From the NCBI RefSeq assembly GCF_001591505.1, contig NZ_BCVA01000039.1:1-58746 (forward strand): a stretch of 58,746 nucleotides of DNA, written 5' to 3'. The notes beneath the pieces were generated by a model. It saw only the letters and a list, made by a program, of their open reading frames with translations, had not been told where the DNA came from and made no database searches. Shown here piece by piece: positions 25,590-33,372 of the stretch. The first letter of the stretch is position 1, and each line of letters opens with the position of its first letter. Source of the stretch: Neobacillus niacini NBRC 15566 (GTDB lineage: Bacteria; Bacillota; Bacilli; Bacillales; Cytobacillaceae). A program made the translations under genes and the position numbers.

Positions 25590-26660
25590 ATGCAACTTGT
25601 AAGGCGTATGATTTTCATGTTTCTAACATGCGTAATATTGGTGTCAGGTACCGTAGTGGCACATGCACAATCAAGTAAGGAAGCTTTACATAGTGTGGAG
25701 CAAGAGCTTGAACAAAAGGCAAATGAGAAGAACTCTATTAGCAATGAAATTAATAAGCTAAACAAAGAGATGGAAGAATTACAGACATATATTACACAAA
25801 ATAGAGAAGCCTTAGCAGAAACTCAGAAGAGAATTGATGCAACACGCCAGTTAATCGAACAGAAAAAAGAGGAAATTGTCTTCCTTGAGGATAAAATCCA
25901 TAACCGTAAAGATGTAATGAAAAGCAGGTTAGTGGCTTTACAAGAAGATGAGAAACTGAATGTAGCCATCAATGTCATCCTAGAATCAAAAAGTGTTGCT
26001 GACCTTATTCAACGTGCAAGTGCAGTAACCACTCTGTTTAACGCAGATAATGAAATTATTAATGATCAAGAAACCGATCTAAAGCAAATTGAGGAAAATG
26101 TAAAAGTAATTGCTGAGCAAGAGAACCAGCTAGCTGTAGAACAAGAAAATCTTGCAAAACATCAGGCAGAACTTGATCTTAATTTACAAAAGAGACAAGA
26201 ATCCTTAACCGTCATGCAGCAAAAATATAGTCAAGTGAATCAAGAAATGGCAGGAATTCAAGCACAGCTTCAAGCGGCGCAAGAGCAAGTTCGTCAAGAA
26301 CAAGCAGCTGCAAGAGCAATCGCAGCAGCCAACGCTCCAGCACCAGCTGCAGCTCCAGCACCGACTGGTACGCCGGGCAAAGAAATGTATGTAACGGCGA
26401 CTGCTTACAGCTGGCAATCCGCAGGAAATGTTACTTATATGGGCCACAATATTAAAGAAAATCCAAATATCAAATTAATCGCGGTTGATCCATCCGTTAT
26501 TCCATTAGGATCAAGAGTTTGGGTAGAAGGCTATGGTGTAGCGATTGCTGGTGATACAGGCGGCGCTATCAAAGGTCATAAAATTGATGTGGTAATGCCA
26601 GACAATGCACATTCTATCGCATGGGGAAGAAAAACGGTTAAAATCGTCATTTTAAACTAG
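25590..26660 (+). CDS. Secreted coiled-coil protein with C-terminal 3D domain
   Basis: 356 aa. Signal peptide about 1-27 (cleavage near AHA-QS). Residues about 28-245 form a long PcsB-like coiled coil in two helical stretches; a linker of Ala-Pro (APAPAAAPAP) joins a 3D domain about 265-356, with the three Asp motifs AVDPSVIPLG, AGDTGGAIKG and KIDVVM. 3D domains belong to a double-psi beta-barrel found in lytic transglycosylases and resuscitation-type proteins, so a wall-hydrolase or wall-remodelling role is likely. SD AAGGGGG upstream; terminator downstream. Confidence 0.88.
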   Translation: MQLVRRMIFMFLTCVILVSGTVVAHAQSSKEALHSVEQELEQKANEKNSISNEINKLNKEMEELQTYITQNREALAETQKRIDATRQLIEQKKEEIVFLEDKIHNRKDVMKSRLVALQEDEKLNVAINVILESKSVADLIQRASAVTTLFNADNEIINDQETDLKQIEENVKVIAEQENQLAVEQENLAKHQAELDLNLQKRQESLTVMQQKYSQVNQEMAGIQAQLQAAQEQVRQEQAAARAIAAANAPAPAAAPAPTGTPGKEMYVTATAYSWQSAGNVTYMGHNIKENPNIKLIAVDPSVIPLGSRVWVEGYGVAIAGDTGGAIKGHKIDVVMPDNAHSIAWGRKTVKIVILN

Positions 26661-26667
26661 AAATTGA

Positions 26668-26712
26668 TAAAAGAGATCTTACATCATTACTGGATGTGGG
26701 ATCTCTTTTTTT
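26668..26712 (+). terminator. Terminator after 3D-domain gene
   Basis: AAAAGAGATC / GGATCTCTTTT hairpin with inner CATC/GATG pairing and T run. Confidence 0.85.
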
Positions 26713-26781
26713 ATACCCATAGTATTCTGCAATCAAACATAACAAAAAAACCAGTCCGAAGACTGATTAGGGTTTACAGAC

Positions 26782-26804
26782 GGTGCCTGTCGGTGACAGG
26801 CACC
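26782..26804. repeat. Head-to-head pair of GGTGACAGGCACC repeats
   Basis: GGTGCCTGTC, 3 bp, GACAGGCACC: a 23-bp perfect palindrome formed by two inverted copies. Confidence 0.9.
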
Positions 26805-26842
26805 AAATATACATCATTGTATAATTAGACAAATTGTTCCAA

Positions 26843-27038
26843 ATGGGCTTACTAAATGTTTCATGAGGCCCATTTGATAGGCTGAATCCTACTTTTTGGC
26901 CTTATGAACGTTTCATGAGGGCCATTTTTGCTGCAAATTCTTTTCTTTGGGCCTTATGAACGTTTCATAAGAACCATTTTCCAAGCTGATTCCTTTTTTG
27001 GGGCTTCATGAACCATTCATGAACGATTCATGAGGGCC
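26843..27038. repeat. TTATGAACGTTTCATGAGG dyad repeat
   Basis: Four dyads of the type GGCCTTATGAA-cg-TTTCATGAGGGCC. The TCATGAG (or TCATAAG) arms start at 26861, 26913, 26965 and 27028, steps 52, 52 and 63; the last dyad holds an extra 11-bp CATTCATGAA block. Lies between the 3D-domain gene and the ywqA stop; no gene here. Confidence 0.88.
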
Positions 27039-27044
27039 AAACAT

Positions 27045-29954
27045 CTATCCTAGATACACCAAATCTTTCAGTTCATCTGTAGAAAGTTCGGTGATCCAGT
27101 TTTCGCTTTGGATAATTTGGTCGTTTAGGTGCTGCTTTTTCTCTAGCATGGCGTCGATTTTCTCCTCTAGTGTGCCGGTGCAGATCAGTTTATGAACGTG
27201 AACGAAGCGGGATTGACCGATACGGTACGCTCTGTCTGTTGCTTGATTTTCAACTGCTGGATTCCACCAGCGATCGTAATGGATGACGTGGTTGGCTGCC
27301 GTTAGATTCAGCCCGGTTCCTCCTGCTTTCAAGGAAAGCAAGAACACTGGGAACTCCTGATTTTGAAACCGCTCAATCATGTTATCACGCTGCGACTTTG
27401 GTACACTTCCGTTCAGGAAGGGCACCTCAATCCCAAACCTCTTCTTGATTGTCGAACGAATCATCTCGCCCATTTCGATATATTGTGTAAAAATGAGACA
27501 GCTTTCGCCAGAGTCTAAAACGGCATCCACAAGGTCGACAAGCTTCTCCAATTTATTTGAGCGATCTAGAAGCAGCCGATCAGCGGATCTTTCCTTCAGA
27601 TAGAGAGCAGGGTGATTGCAAAGCTGCTTCAGCCTGCTGAGCATTTGTAAGATTAAACCCTTGCGCTCAAAGCCTGACAACTTTTCAATTTCAGCAAAAG
27701 TATCACGTACCAGCTGTTCATACAACGAAGCCTGCTCGGTTGTAAGCGGACAGTATTCTTTTTGTTCCTGTTTGTCAGGAAGATTAAGTGCCACTTCTTC
27801 ATCCTTTTTCGTCCTTCTCATCAGGAATGGACGGATTAAGGATTGCAGCTCATTGACCTTTTCCTTTTTCTCATCCTTCTCAATTGGAATGACAAATTTC
27901 TTCTGAAACTGCCCCAAACTGCCAAGATAGCCATGATTGGTAAAATCAAAAATCGACCACAGTTCAGATAATCGGTTTTCCATCGGAGTACCGGTCAAAG
28001 CGATATGATGGCCGCCGCGCAGCCTCCGCACTGCCCGCGATTGCTTTGTCCCCGCGTTTTTAATATTCTGTGCTTCGTCAATGGAAATCGAACTCCACAG
28101 GATGGACTCGAACTCCTCAGAATCCATATGGCTTAACCCATACGAAGTCAAAACGACATCGACATCTTTAATCTTTTCCTTAAAAGCCTCTTCCTTCAAG
28201 CGGTTAGAACCGTAATGCAAATATACATTCATCTCAGGAGCAAAACGTTCAAGCTCCTTCTGCCAGTTACCAAGAACGGAAGTCGGGCAGATAATTAGAG
28301 CAGACTTAACGGGTGTTTTTTCAGTGGTGCTTTTCGTACTATCTTTAGTAGCAGTTCCGTCCGCGGTGCCTGTCACCATGTCAGGAATTGCCCCGATATC
28401 TTCTTTCACCTTCAATAGATACGCGATTAATTGCACGGTTTTTCCGAGCCCCATGTCATCGGCAAGGACAGCTCCAAATCCATATTGACGCAGGAACCAG
28501 AGCCAGCTCATCCCTAGCTGCTGGTAAGGACGGAGTTCACCTTGCAGACCTGCAGGAACTTCTTCAAGCGGTATCTCATGTGCTTCAGATAGCTGCTTAA
28601 TCATTTTTTTCCATTGGCTATTTAATTCGATTTGGATTCGTGCGAAGGCTTTTGGATTTTCGAGCTCATCTTCTGTCGGTGGAGTCTCAACGAGCTCCTG
28701 CTCGAGTAAATCCCGTACATGTAATCCTTCTTTTTCGGCACGTTTCATCAAATCCTGAATTTGTCGAATAAAGCCTGGGTCAAGCTTCACCCAGCGCCCG
28801 CGAATAAACACGAGTCGACGTTTTTCTTCGACAAGCTGACCGAACTCTTCCTCGGACAGGTCGACACCATTCATGGAAAAACGCCAGTTGAAATCAAGCA
28901 TCGCCTGCAGCCCGACAAAGGATGGACGATGGCTGGAGGAACCTTTTAAAGAAGCCTTCACCTTTAAGTTGGCATTCTTCATTGCCTGCCACCAAGCAGG
29001 GAGGAGGATTTCCACATCCAAAGCCACAAGGGTTTCACTGGCCTCAGTCAAAAACATCCAAGCTTCTTCCTCACTGAGTCCCGATTTCAATGTCACTTCA
29101 TCTTCACTCAGCCAAGGAATTAACTTGGCCCAGCGCGCTTGCTCACGATCGACTCTTTCCAAAAACGGCTTCCATCTTGCAGGAATCTTCGCCTCCAAGC
29201 CATAAACATCATCGACATTTTTTTTACCGCGCAAAAAGACATCCAGGTTCCAAGGTCCTTCTCCATCTAGTGGTTCCTCTAACCTCAATCCTATCGTGAA
29301 AGGGGTGTCGCTCTCCTTGATTCCGACCCATTCAAGCCAGGATTCTTCGTCAAAATAGCGTGCCAGTTCGCCACCAGAAATCCCTTGTTTTCTCAGCAAA
29401 GCAAGCTTCGGGCCAAACAACTCTTTCATCGAAGCATTTCGAGTAAGGTAGGAATCTAACGCATGGTCATATAAATCAGAAATAAATTTCTGAACGGTTT
29501 CAGAGTTTTCATCTTGGGGGTCCACTTCCTGGTCCCAAAAGGAAGGGTCAAACTCATCTTCCACCCGGAGGGGAAGCTTCCAGCGGAACTCGCCATTCTC
29601 CCAAACGGAAAAGTCGGGCAGCCAATCCTTCTCAAGTATTCCCTCATGGAGAGAGTGGGCGGCAGCTAAACAGATCTCCGATTGTTCACTCCAATCCCAT
29701 TGGATAAACCGGTTGAACGACTCCTTCGCAAAAAGAGAAACAAGGTGCCAGCCAGTTACCACAACACCCTCGACGCCATCCACTGACTCCGTTTCCAAAA
29801 GCGTGCCAAAAAAGCTCTCGTCATGACGGCTGAACAACACATTCTTCCACTCAGAAGGAGGTAATCCATACCCGTGCTCATCCTCAGCAGCCAAAAGATA
29901 ACGGCCCTCATCTAATTTAATTGTCAGAAGCTTAACAAATCTAGTCTTCAGCAT
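27045..29954 (-). CDS. ywqA: SNF2-family DEAD/DEAH-box helicase (YwqA)
   Basis: 969-aa SWI2/SNF2 ATPase, a DNA translocase. Start ATG 29954 has AAAGGAG 9 nt upstream; the frame extends upstream without support. N-terminal bacterial SNF2-associated domain about 1-470; Walker A DDMGLGKT about 500; DEAQ box (SIDEAQNIKNAGT) about 625; GTPMENRLSELWSI; C-terminal helicase domain with LSLKAGGTGLNLT and ATDRAYRIGQ. A repeat copy encodes VTGT at 527-530 in a Thr-rich linker between motifs I and Ia. Pairs with the SWIM protein ywqB, as in B. subtilis; the pair is thought to act together in DNA metabolism. Confidence 0.94.
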   Translation of the reverse strand: MLKTRFVKLLTIKLDEGRYLLAAEDEHGYGLPPSEWKNVLFSRHDESFFGTLLETESVDGVEGVVVTGWHLVSLFAKESFNRFIQWDWSEQSEICLAAAHSLHEGILEKDWLPDFSVWENGEFRWKLPLRVEDEFDPSFWDQEVDPQDENSETVQKFISDLYDHALDSYLTRNASMKELFGPKLALLRKQGISGGELARYFDEESWLEWVGIKESDTPFTIGLRLEEPLDGEGPWNLDVFLRGKKNVDDVYGLEAKIPARWKPFLERVDREQARWAKLIPWLSEDEVTLKSGLSEEEAWMFLTEASETLVALDVEILLPAWWQAMKNANLKVKASLKGSSSHRPSFVGLQAMLDFNWRFSMNGVDLSEEEFGQLVEEKRRLVFIRGRWVKLDPGFIRQIQDLMKRAEKEGLHVRDLLEQELVETPPTEDELENPKAFARIQIELNSQWKKMIKQLSEAHEIPLEEVPAGLQGELRPYQQLGMSWLWFLRQYGFGAVLADDMGLGKTVQLIAYLLKVKEDIGAIPDMVTGTADGTATKDSTKSTTEKTPVKSALIICPTSVLGNWQKELERFAPEMNVYLHYGSNRLKEEAFKEKIKDVDVVLTSYGLSHMDSEEFESILWSSISIDEAQNIKNAGTKQSRAVRRLRGGHHIALTGTPMENRLSELWSIFDFTNHGYLGSLGQFQKKFVIPIEKDEKKEKVNELQSLIRPFLMRRTKKDEEVALNLPDKQEQKEYCPLTTEQASLYEQLVRDTFAEIEKLSGFERKGLILQMLSRLKQLCNHPALYLKERSADRLLLDRSNKLEKLVDLVDAVLDSGESCLIFTQYIEMGEMIRSTIKKRFGIEVPFLNGSVPKSQRDNMIERFQNQEFPVFLLSLKAGGTGLNLTAANHVIHYDRWWNPAVENQATDRAYRIGQSRFVHVHKLICTGTLEEKIDAMLEKKQHLNDQIIQSENWITELSTDELKDLVYLG
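28365..28377 (-). repeat. GGTGACAGGCACC repeat inside ywqA
   Basis: In frame on the coding strand as (M)VTGT, inside a low-complexity stretch TADGTATKDSTKSTTEKTP. Frame preserved, so ywqA stays intact. Confidence 0.9.
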
Positions 29955-30081
29955 CGTAAAGTTACTCCTTTTACTGGGGTGGGGGACAAAATTCAGGGTT
30001 CCTACGGGACAAAATCCAGGTCCTAGTTTAGAGATAATTTCTAAATGTATAAAAACCACATTAAATCACAAACACAGCAAC

Positions 30082-30165
30082 CAACTGTCCACCTGGGGTG
30101 GAAAGTGTCCACGAGCGGTGCCTGTCACCACAGAAAGACACTGTCCACGAGCGGTGACAGGCACC
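30082..30165 (+). repeat. Double composite GGTGACAGGCACC element between ywqA and ywqB
   Basis: AACTGTCCACCT/GGGTGGAAAGTG dyad, GTCCACGAGC, then the 13-mer as GGTGCCTGTCACC (30117-30129); a second ACTGTCCACGAGC followed by the 13-mer in the other orientation (30153-30165). The two cores, 36 bp apart, are opposite relative to the same flank. Confidence 0.9.
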
Positions 30166-30189
30166 GCCCATTAGGCACCCATCCACCAA

Positions 30190-31821
30190 CTACTCTTCTA
30201 TAAGTTTGCTCCGTCTGCATTCTTCGTGGAAGGCGCGGAGTCTTTTGGTTTTGTCCATTAGGTTGTCGAGGAAGTATTGCCAGTCGTCGACGCGTTTGAT
30301 TTTTTTGTATAGTGTACGCAGCTTTTTTAGGTGCCGGACGGCGGCTTTGTAGCTGGATCGGTTTTTCTGATTGATTTCGTGCAGCGCCGATTGGTGCAGC
30401 ATGCCGAGCAGGACTTCTGGATTTTCCTTTTCGATTACCTTAACCCGCTCGCGAGGCAGGTCGTAAAAACTCCAGCCCATGAACGCCTGAAGGTCACCCC
30501 ATTTGTCGAATTGCTTCCGTTCAAACAATGAATGTTCGTATTCTGTATAGCTATAAGGCAAAGTCGCGAGCATGGCGCGCTCATATAATTCAACTTTCCC
30601 ATTCTCCGAAACATAAGGGGAGATTGCCTTAAGCGCCGATCGGGTAAAAGACGCACACGAATGGTAGGTCCGCAGAAAATCTAAATAGCCTTTAAGTTTA
30701 GAGATAAACAGCTCAACTAGCGGTCCAACTCGTTTCCATGCTTTTGTCTGTGACAATAGTTCAATCCAATGAAGCATATACGGCGTAATAACCTTATCAT
30801 CAATTTTATGAATCAAGTCCAAAGCCAGCTCATCTTTTTGCTGTAGAAAACTGATATGAATTCCAGCAACCAATAGCGGATTCGGATTCTCCCAATCCTT
30901 TAAAGACTTCAGCCGGTCATTAATCAATATGATTTCTTGCTCACGCCATTCCTTCTTTTTAAAAAGGTTGGTCCAGAGAAGACGGTAGAGATAGATCCGT
31001 TCCTGCTCAAGGTCTGTACACACAGTCAACAGCTCAAACACTTCATCCTTTAATTTTAAAATAAACTGATCAAAGTCAAACGGCAGCGATTGAACACCAA
31101 TTTTCAAGACAACCTCATCGGCGTCCTCAATTAAATTATGGAACACAGAAAGGTAGGCGCGTCTGACAACATCCTCAGCAAATCCCGATTGCACGGTTAA
31201 GATCGCAAGCTTCTTAAATGAAACGATAATCCCAACCATCTCATAGAGCAGCCGCCATTCCTGTTCCACGGGAGCACTCGCTTTAATCCGTCGTTCGTAA
31301 ATATTGAATAACTCCGCAATGATAAAAGCGCTTGAATATTTCTTCGAGTTAAGAATCGTGTCAAAGCTGACTTCGAACGATTCAACCCAGCGCCCGTAAT
31401 CAGGCTTCATCACACCGTTCGCTTTGATCAAATCCTTTGCCTTCTGAAGCCCCCAGTTCGCAACATCATTCTTCTCCTTCATCGGTTCACGCCACTCTGC
31501 CACCCACTCGGCGACACTGCCTACTCTCGAATAAGCAGCAAAAAATACAGCCATTTGATGGCGGCACAGTCCCTCGTGAGGACAAGTACAACTATTTAGC
31601 GATAAATGAGAAAAATTCAGTTTCACATGGCAAGGTGTTACGTCCTGTACCATCGCAGTAATTTGGGCATTCCATATTTGTAATTGCTTGACCATCCCTT
31701 GCCGGTACAGCATTAAGCCCTTTTGAACGAGCTTCACATCATCGGCCGCATGCGGATGCAGCAACTCTTTCATTTCTTCTGCAAGAAGTTCTATCCGTTC
31801 ATTAGCAGTCGTTGCCTCCAA
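30190..31821 (-). CDS. ywqB: SWIM zinc-finger protein (YwqB)
   Basis: 543 aa from TTG 31821, with GGGGG 9 nt upstream. SWIM motif C78-T-C80-x5-C86-x-H88 in the segment SLNSCTCPHEGLCRH, embedded in the usual N-terminal VTPCHVKLNF context; the rest is a large helical repeat-like region. SWIM domains bind DNA or proteins. Gene order after the SNF2 helicase partner is conserved in bacilli, though here the two are separated by 235 bp containing repeats rather than tightly coupled. Confidence 0.9.
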   Translation of the reverse strand: MEATTANERIELLAEEMKELLHPHAADDVKLVQKGLMLYRQGMVKQLQIWNAQITAMVQDVTPCHVKLNFSHLSLNSCTCPHEGLCRHQMAVFFAAYSRVGSVAEWVAEWREPMKEKNDVANWGLQKAKDLIKANGVMKPDYGRWVESFEVSFDTILNSKKYSSAFIIAELFNIYERRIKASAPVEQEWRLLYEMVGIIVSFKKLAILTVQSGFAEDVVRRAYLSVFHNLIEDADEVVLKIGVQSLPFDFDQFILKLKDEVFELLTVCTDLEQERIYLYRLLWTNLFKKKEWREQEIILINDRLKSLKDWENPNPLLVAGIHISFLQQKDELALDLIHKIDDKVITPYMLHWIELLSQTKAWKRVGPLVELFISKLKGYLDFLRTYHSCASFTRSALKAISPYVSENGKVELYERAMLATLPYSYTEYEHSLFERKQFDKWGDLQAFMGWSFYDLPRERVKVIEKENPEVLLGMLHQSALHEINQKNRSSYKAAVRHLKKLRTLYKKIKRVDDWQYFLDNLMDKTKRLRAFHEECRRSKLIEE

Positions 31822-32000
31822 GCCACGACCCCCTTTTTAGAAAAATCCATATTCCTATATTATACCCAAAAATTGCCCATTCGAGGAGAGAAATGAGGAT
31901 TTCTATTCAGAACCCGCTTTTTTATGAAAAAGATTCTGGTTTATTTACATGTCGATTCAAAGTTTTACATGCCAAATTCAAATCCACCACCCCAAAAACA

Positions 32001-32037
32001 AAAAAAGTCCAGGCATTTATCAACGCCTGGGCTTTAG
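32001..32037 (-). terminator. Terminator of the 47-aa ORF
   Basis: CCCAGGCG / GCCTGG hairpin and seven Ts on the minus strand, overlapping the stop codon. Confidence 0.75.
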
Positions 32038-32177
32038 ATATTTTCCATTTCGGTGGTGGTTGGTGGATTCTGTCCTAGTTGATTTGAGACAATGTCAAAC
32101 AAGTGACTTAAGTAGTTACTAAGCTCGAAGCCTTCTTCATTAGCAAACTGTGATAATAGCAATTTTGATTCATTCAT
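32034..32177 (-). CDS. Small hypothetical protein (47 aa)
   Basis: ATG 32177 with GGGGGAC 7 nt upstream, 47 codons, and its own terminator. Sequence begins MNESKLLLSQFANEEGFELS and continues NYLSHLFDIVSNQLGQNPP: an amphipathic helical peptide without signal sequence. Not recognised. Ribosome site plus terminator make it a credible gene. Confidence 0.55.
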   Translation of the reverse strand: MNESKLLLSQFANEEGFELSNYLSHLFDIVSNQLGQNPPTTTEMENI

Positions 32178-32333
32178 GGATTCCGTCCCCCTTAAGATTA
32201 TCTTCTATCATTACTTTTCCCAATCTATCATTCTCTTATACATAAAAAATAAATTTTTTATATTCAACCTTAAATCCTTGTCCACTTACAAGGTATGTCT
32301 AAACCTGAGAATTGGTGACAGCAAAGCACGCAA

Positions 32334-32362
32334 AAACCAGCCCCAGCACCGCTAGGACTGGT
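32334..32362 (-). terminator. Terminator of the 45-aa ORF
   Basis: CCAGTCCTAGC / GCTGGGGCTGG hairpin with TTTTT on the minus strand. Confidence 0.7.
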
Positions 32363-32370
32363 AAATTTTT

Positions 32371-32508
32371 TTATAAATTTTCGACTGAATTTATCTCGTG
32401 AGTAACCCCAGGTTCCTGTGTTTCCGTGTCAGACGAGAATCGTTCCAACCCTCCTGTCGCACAAAACAATACGAGCGCAATAAACAACGCAATTAACAGC
32501 CTTTTCAT
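32371..32508 (-). CDS. Small exported peptide (45 aa)
   Basis: ATG 32508 with GGGGGAT 8 nt upstream. N-terminus MKRLLIALFIALVLFCATGG is a signal or lipoprotein-like sequence (Cys16), followed by a polar tail with ERFSSDTETQEPGVTHE. Has its own terminator. No family recognised. Confidence 0.55.
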   Translation of the reverse strand: MKRLLIALFIALVLFCATGGLERFSSDTETQEPGVTHEINSVENL

Positions 32509-32611
32509 CGAAGTGATCCCCCAATTATTTCCTTTTATCTCTACTCAATAAGACGTCAGTAAAGGCTGTTTAGTTCCATAAAACCGTTTGACAAAATTCG
32601 CACTTATCATG

Positions 32612-32640
32612 TTGCTTTTCTAAAATGGCTATGTTATATT
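32612..32640 (+). promoter_or_regulatory. Promoter of the tetR-like gene
   Basis: TTGCTT (32612-32617), 17 nt, TATATT (32635-32640). Confidence 0.5.
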
Positions 32641-32654
32641 ATTTTTCGTACAAA

Positions 32655-32677
32655 TGACCGAATTGGTATTTTAGTCA
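32655..32677 (+). promoter_or_regulatory. Operator O1 (TetR-type)
   Basis: TGACCG-N11-TAGTCA, 14 nt downstream of the -10 box of the regulator gene, so the regulator likely represses itself. Confidence 0.7.
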
Positions 32678-32695
32678 GTTTTGGAGGTGAAGCGA

Positions 32696-33271
32696 TTGGC
32701 AGTAATTGATCGGAAGAAGTTGATACTAGAGGCAGCAGCGAAGTCTTTTTCCTTGTATGGGTATAAGGCAACGACGATGGATCAGGTTGCGAAATTAGCC
32801 AATGTGGGGAAGGGAACCATCTACACCTTTTTTAAAACAAAAGAAGAGTTATTTGATGAAATCATCAGTTCGCTTATTGCTGATATTCGATTTGAAGTGG
32901 AGAGTGCTCTAGATGATTCAGCTTCAATCCTTGATAATGTGAATCATGTATTAGCCCGGGTTCATGAATTTCGGAAATCGCATCAATTGACGATTAAGTT
33001 GATTCAAGAAGAACGGGACATGGGAACGCAAACGGTCGTAGAAGCGATGCAGCGGGTGGAGCAATCCATCATCCAATACATGAAGGGTATTATTCAAAAA
33101 GCGATCGAGAAGGGTGAAATCAAATCCTGCGATCCTGAGATTACAGCCTTTGTGATGCTGAAAATGTACTTTTCTTTGGTAAATGAGTGGCAAAGGAACC
33201 ATCCGCCATTAAAAAAAGAAGAAATCGCTAAGCTCTTTGAACTTTACCTATTAAAAGGCTTATTAGCATGA
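32696..33271 (+). CDS. TetR/AcrR-family repressor of the YhgE-like gene
   Basis: 191 aa from TTG 32696, with GGAGG 8 nt upstream. N-terminal TetR helix-turn-helix about 10-55: ILEAAAKSFSLYGYKATTMD, VAKLANVGKGTIYTFFKTKEELF. C-terminal ligand domain is helical. It lies directly upstream of the YhgE/Pip gene; three 23-bp operators of the same design flank the two genes, so it most likely controls both. Ligand unknown. Confidence 0.9.
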   Translation: MAVIDRKKLILEAAAKSFSLYGYKATTMDQVAKLANVGKGTIYTFFKTKEELFDEIISSLIADIRFEVESALDDSASILDNVNHVLARVHEFRKSHQLTIKLIQEERDMGTQTVVEAMQRVEQSIIQYMKGIIQKAIEKGEIKSCDPEITAFVMLKMYFSLVNEWQRNHPPLKKEEIAKLFELYLLKGLLA

Positions 33272-33292
33272 GTCATTTATTTTGCAGTAAAA

Positions 33293-33315
33293 TGACCATT
33301 TGAACAAAACGGTCA
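33293..33315 (+). promoter_or_regulatory. Operator O2 (TetR-type)
   Basis: TGACCA-N11-CGGTCA upstream of the YhgE-like gene; 44 bp before O3. Confidence 0.7.
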
Positions 33316-33336
33316 GTATTTTTTTAAAAATAAAAA

Positions 33337-33359
33337 TGACTAATTGAATATAATAGTCA
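33337..33359 (+). promoter_or_regulatory. Operator O3 covering a TATAAT box
   Basis: TGACTA-N11-TAGTCA, perfect half-sites. TATAAT at 33349-33354 lies inside it, and the AGGAGG ribosome site begins at its end. Confidence 0.75.
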
Positions 33360-33372
33360 GGAGGTTGCAAGT

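Noticed and set aside
31812..32078. 88-codon plus-strand frame
   Set aside because: Runs antisense to the 47-aa gene and its terminator; no ribosome site.
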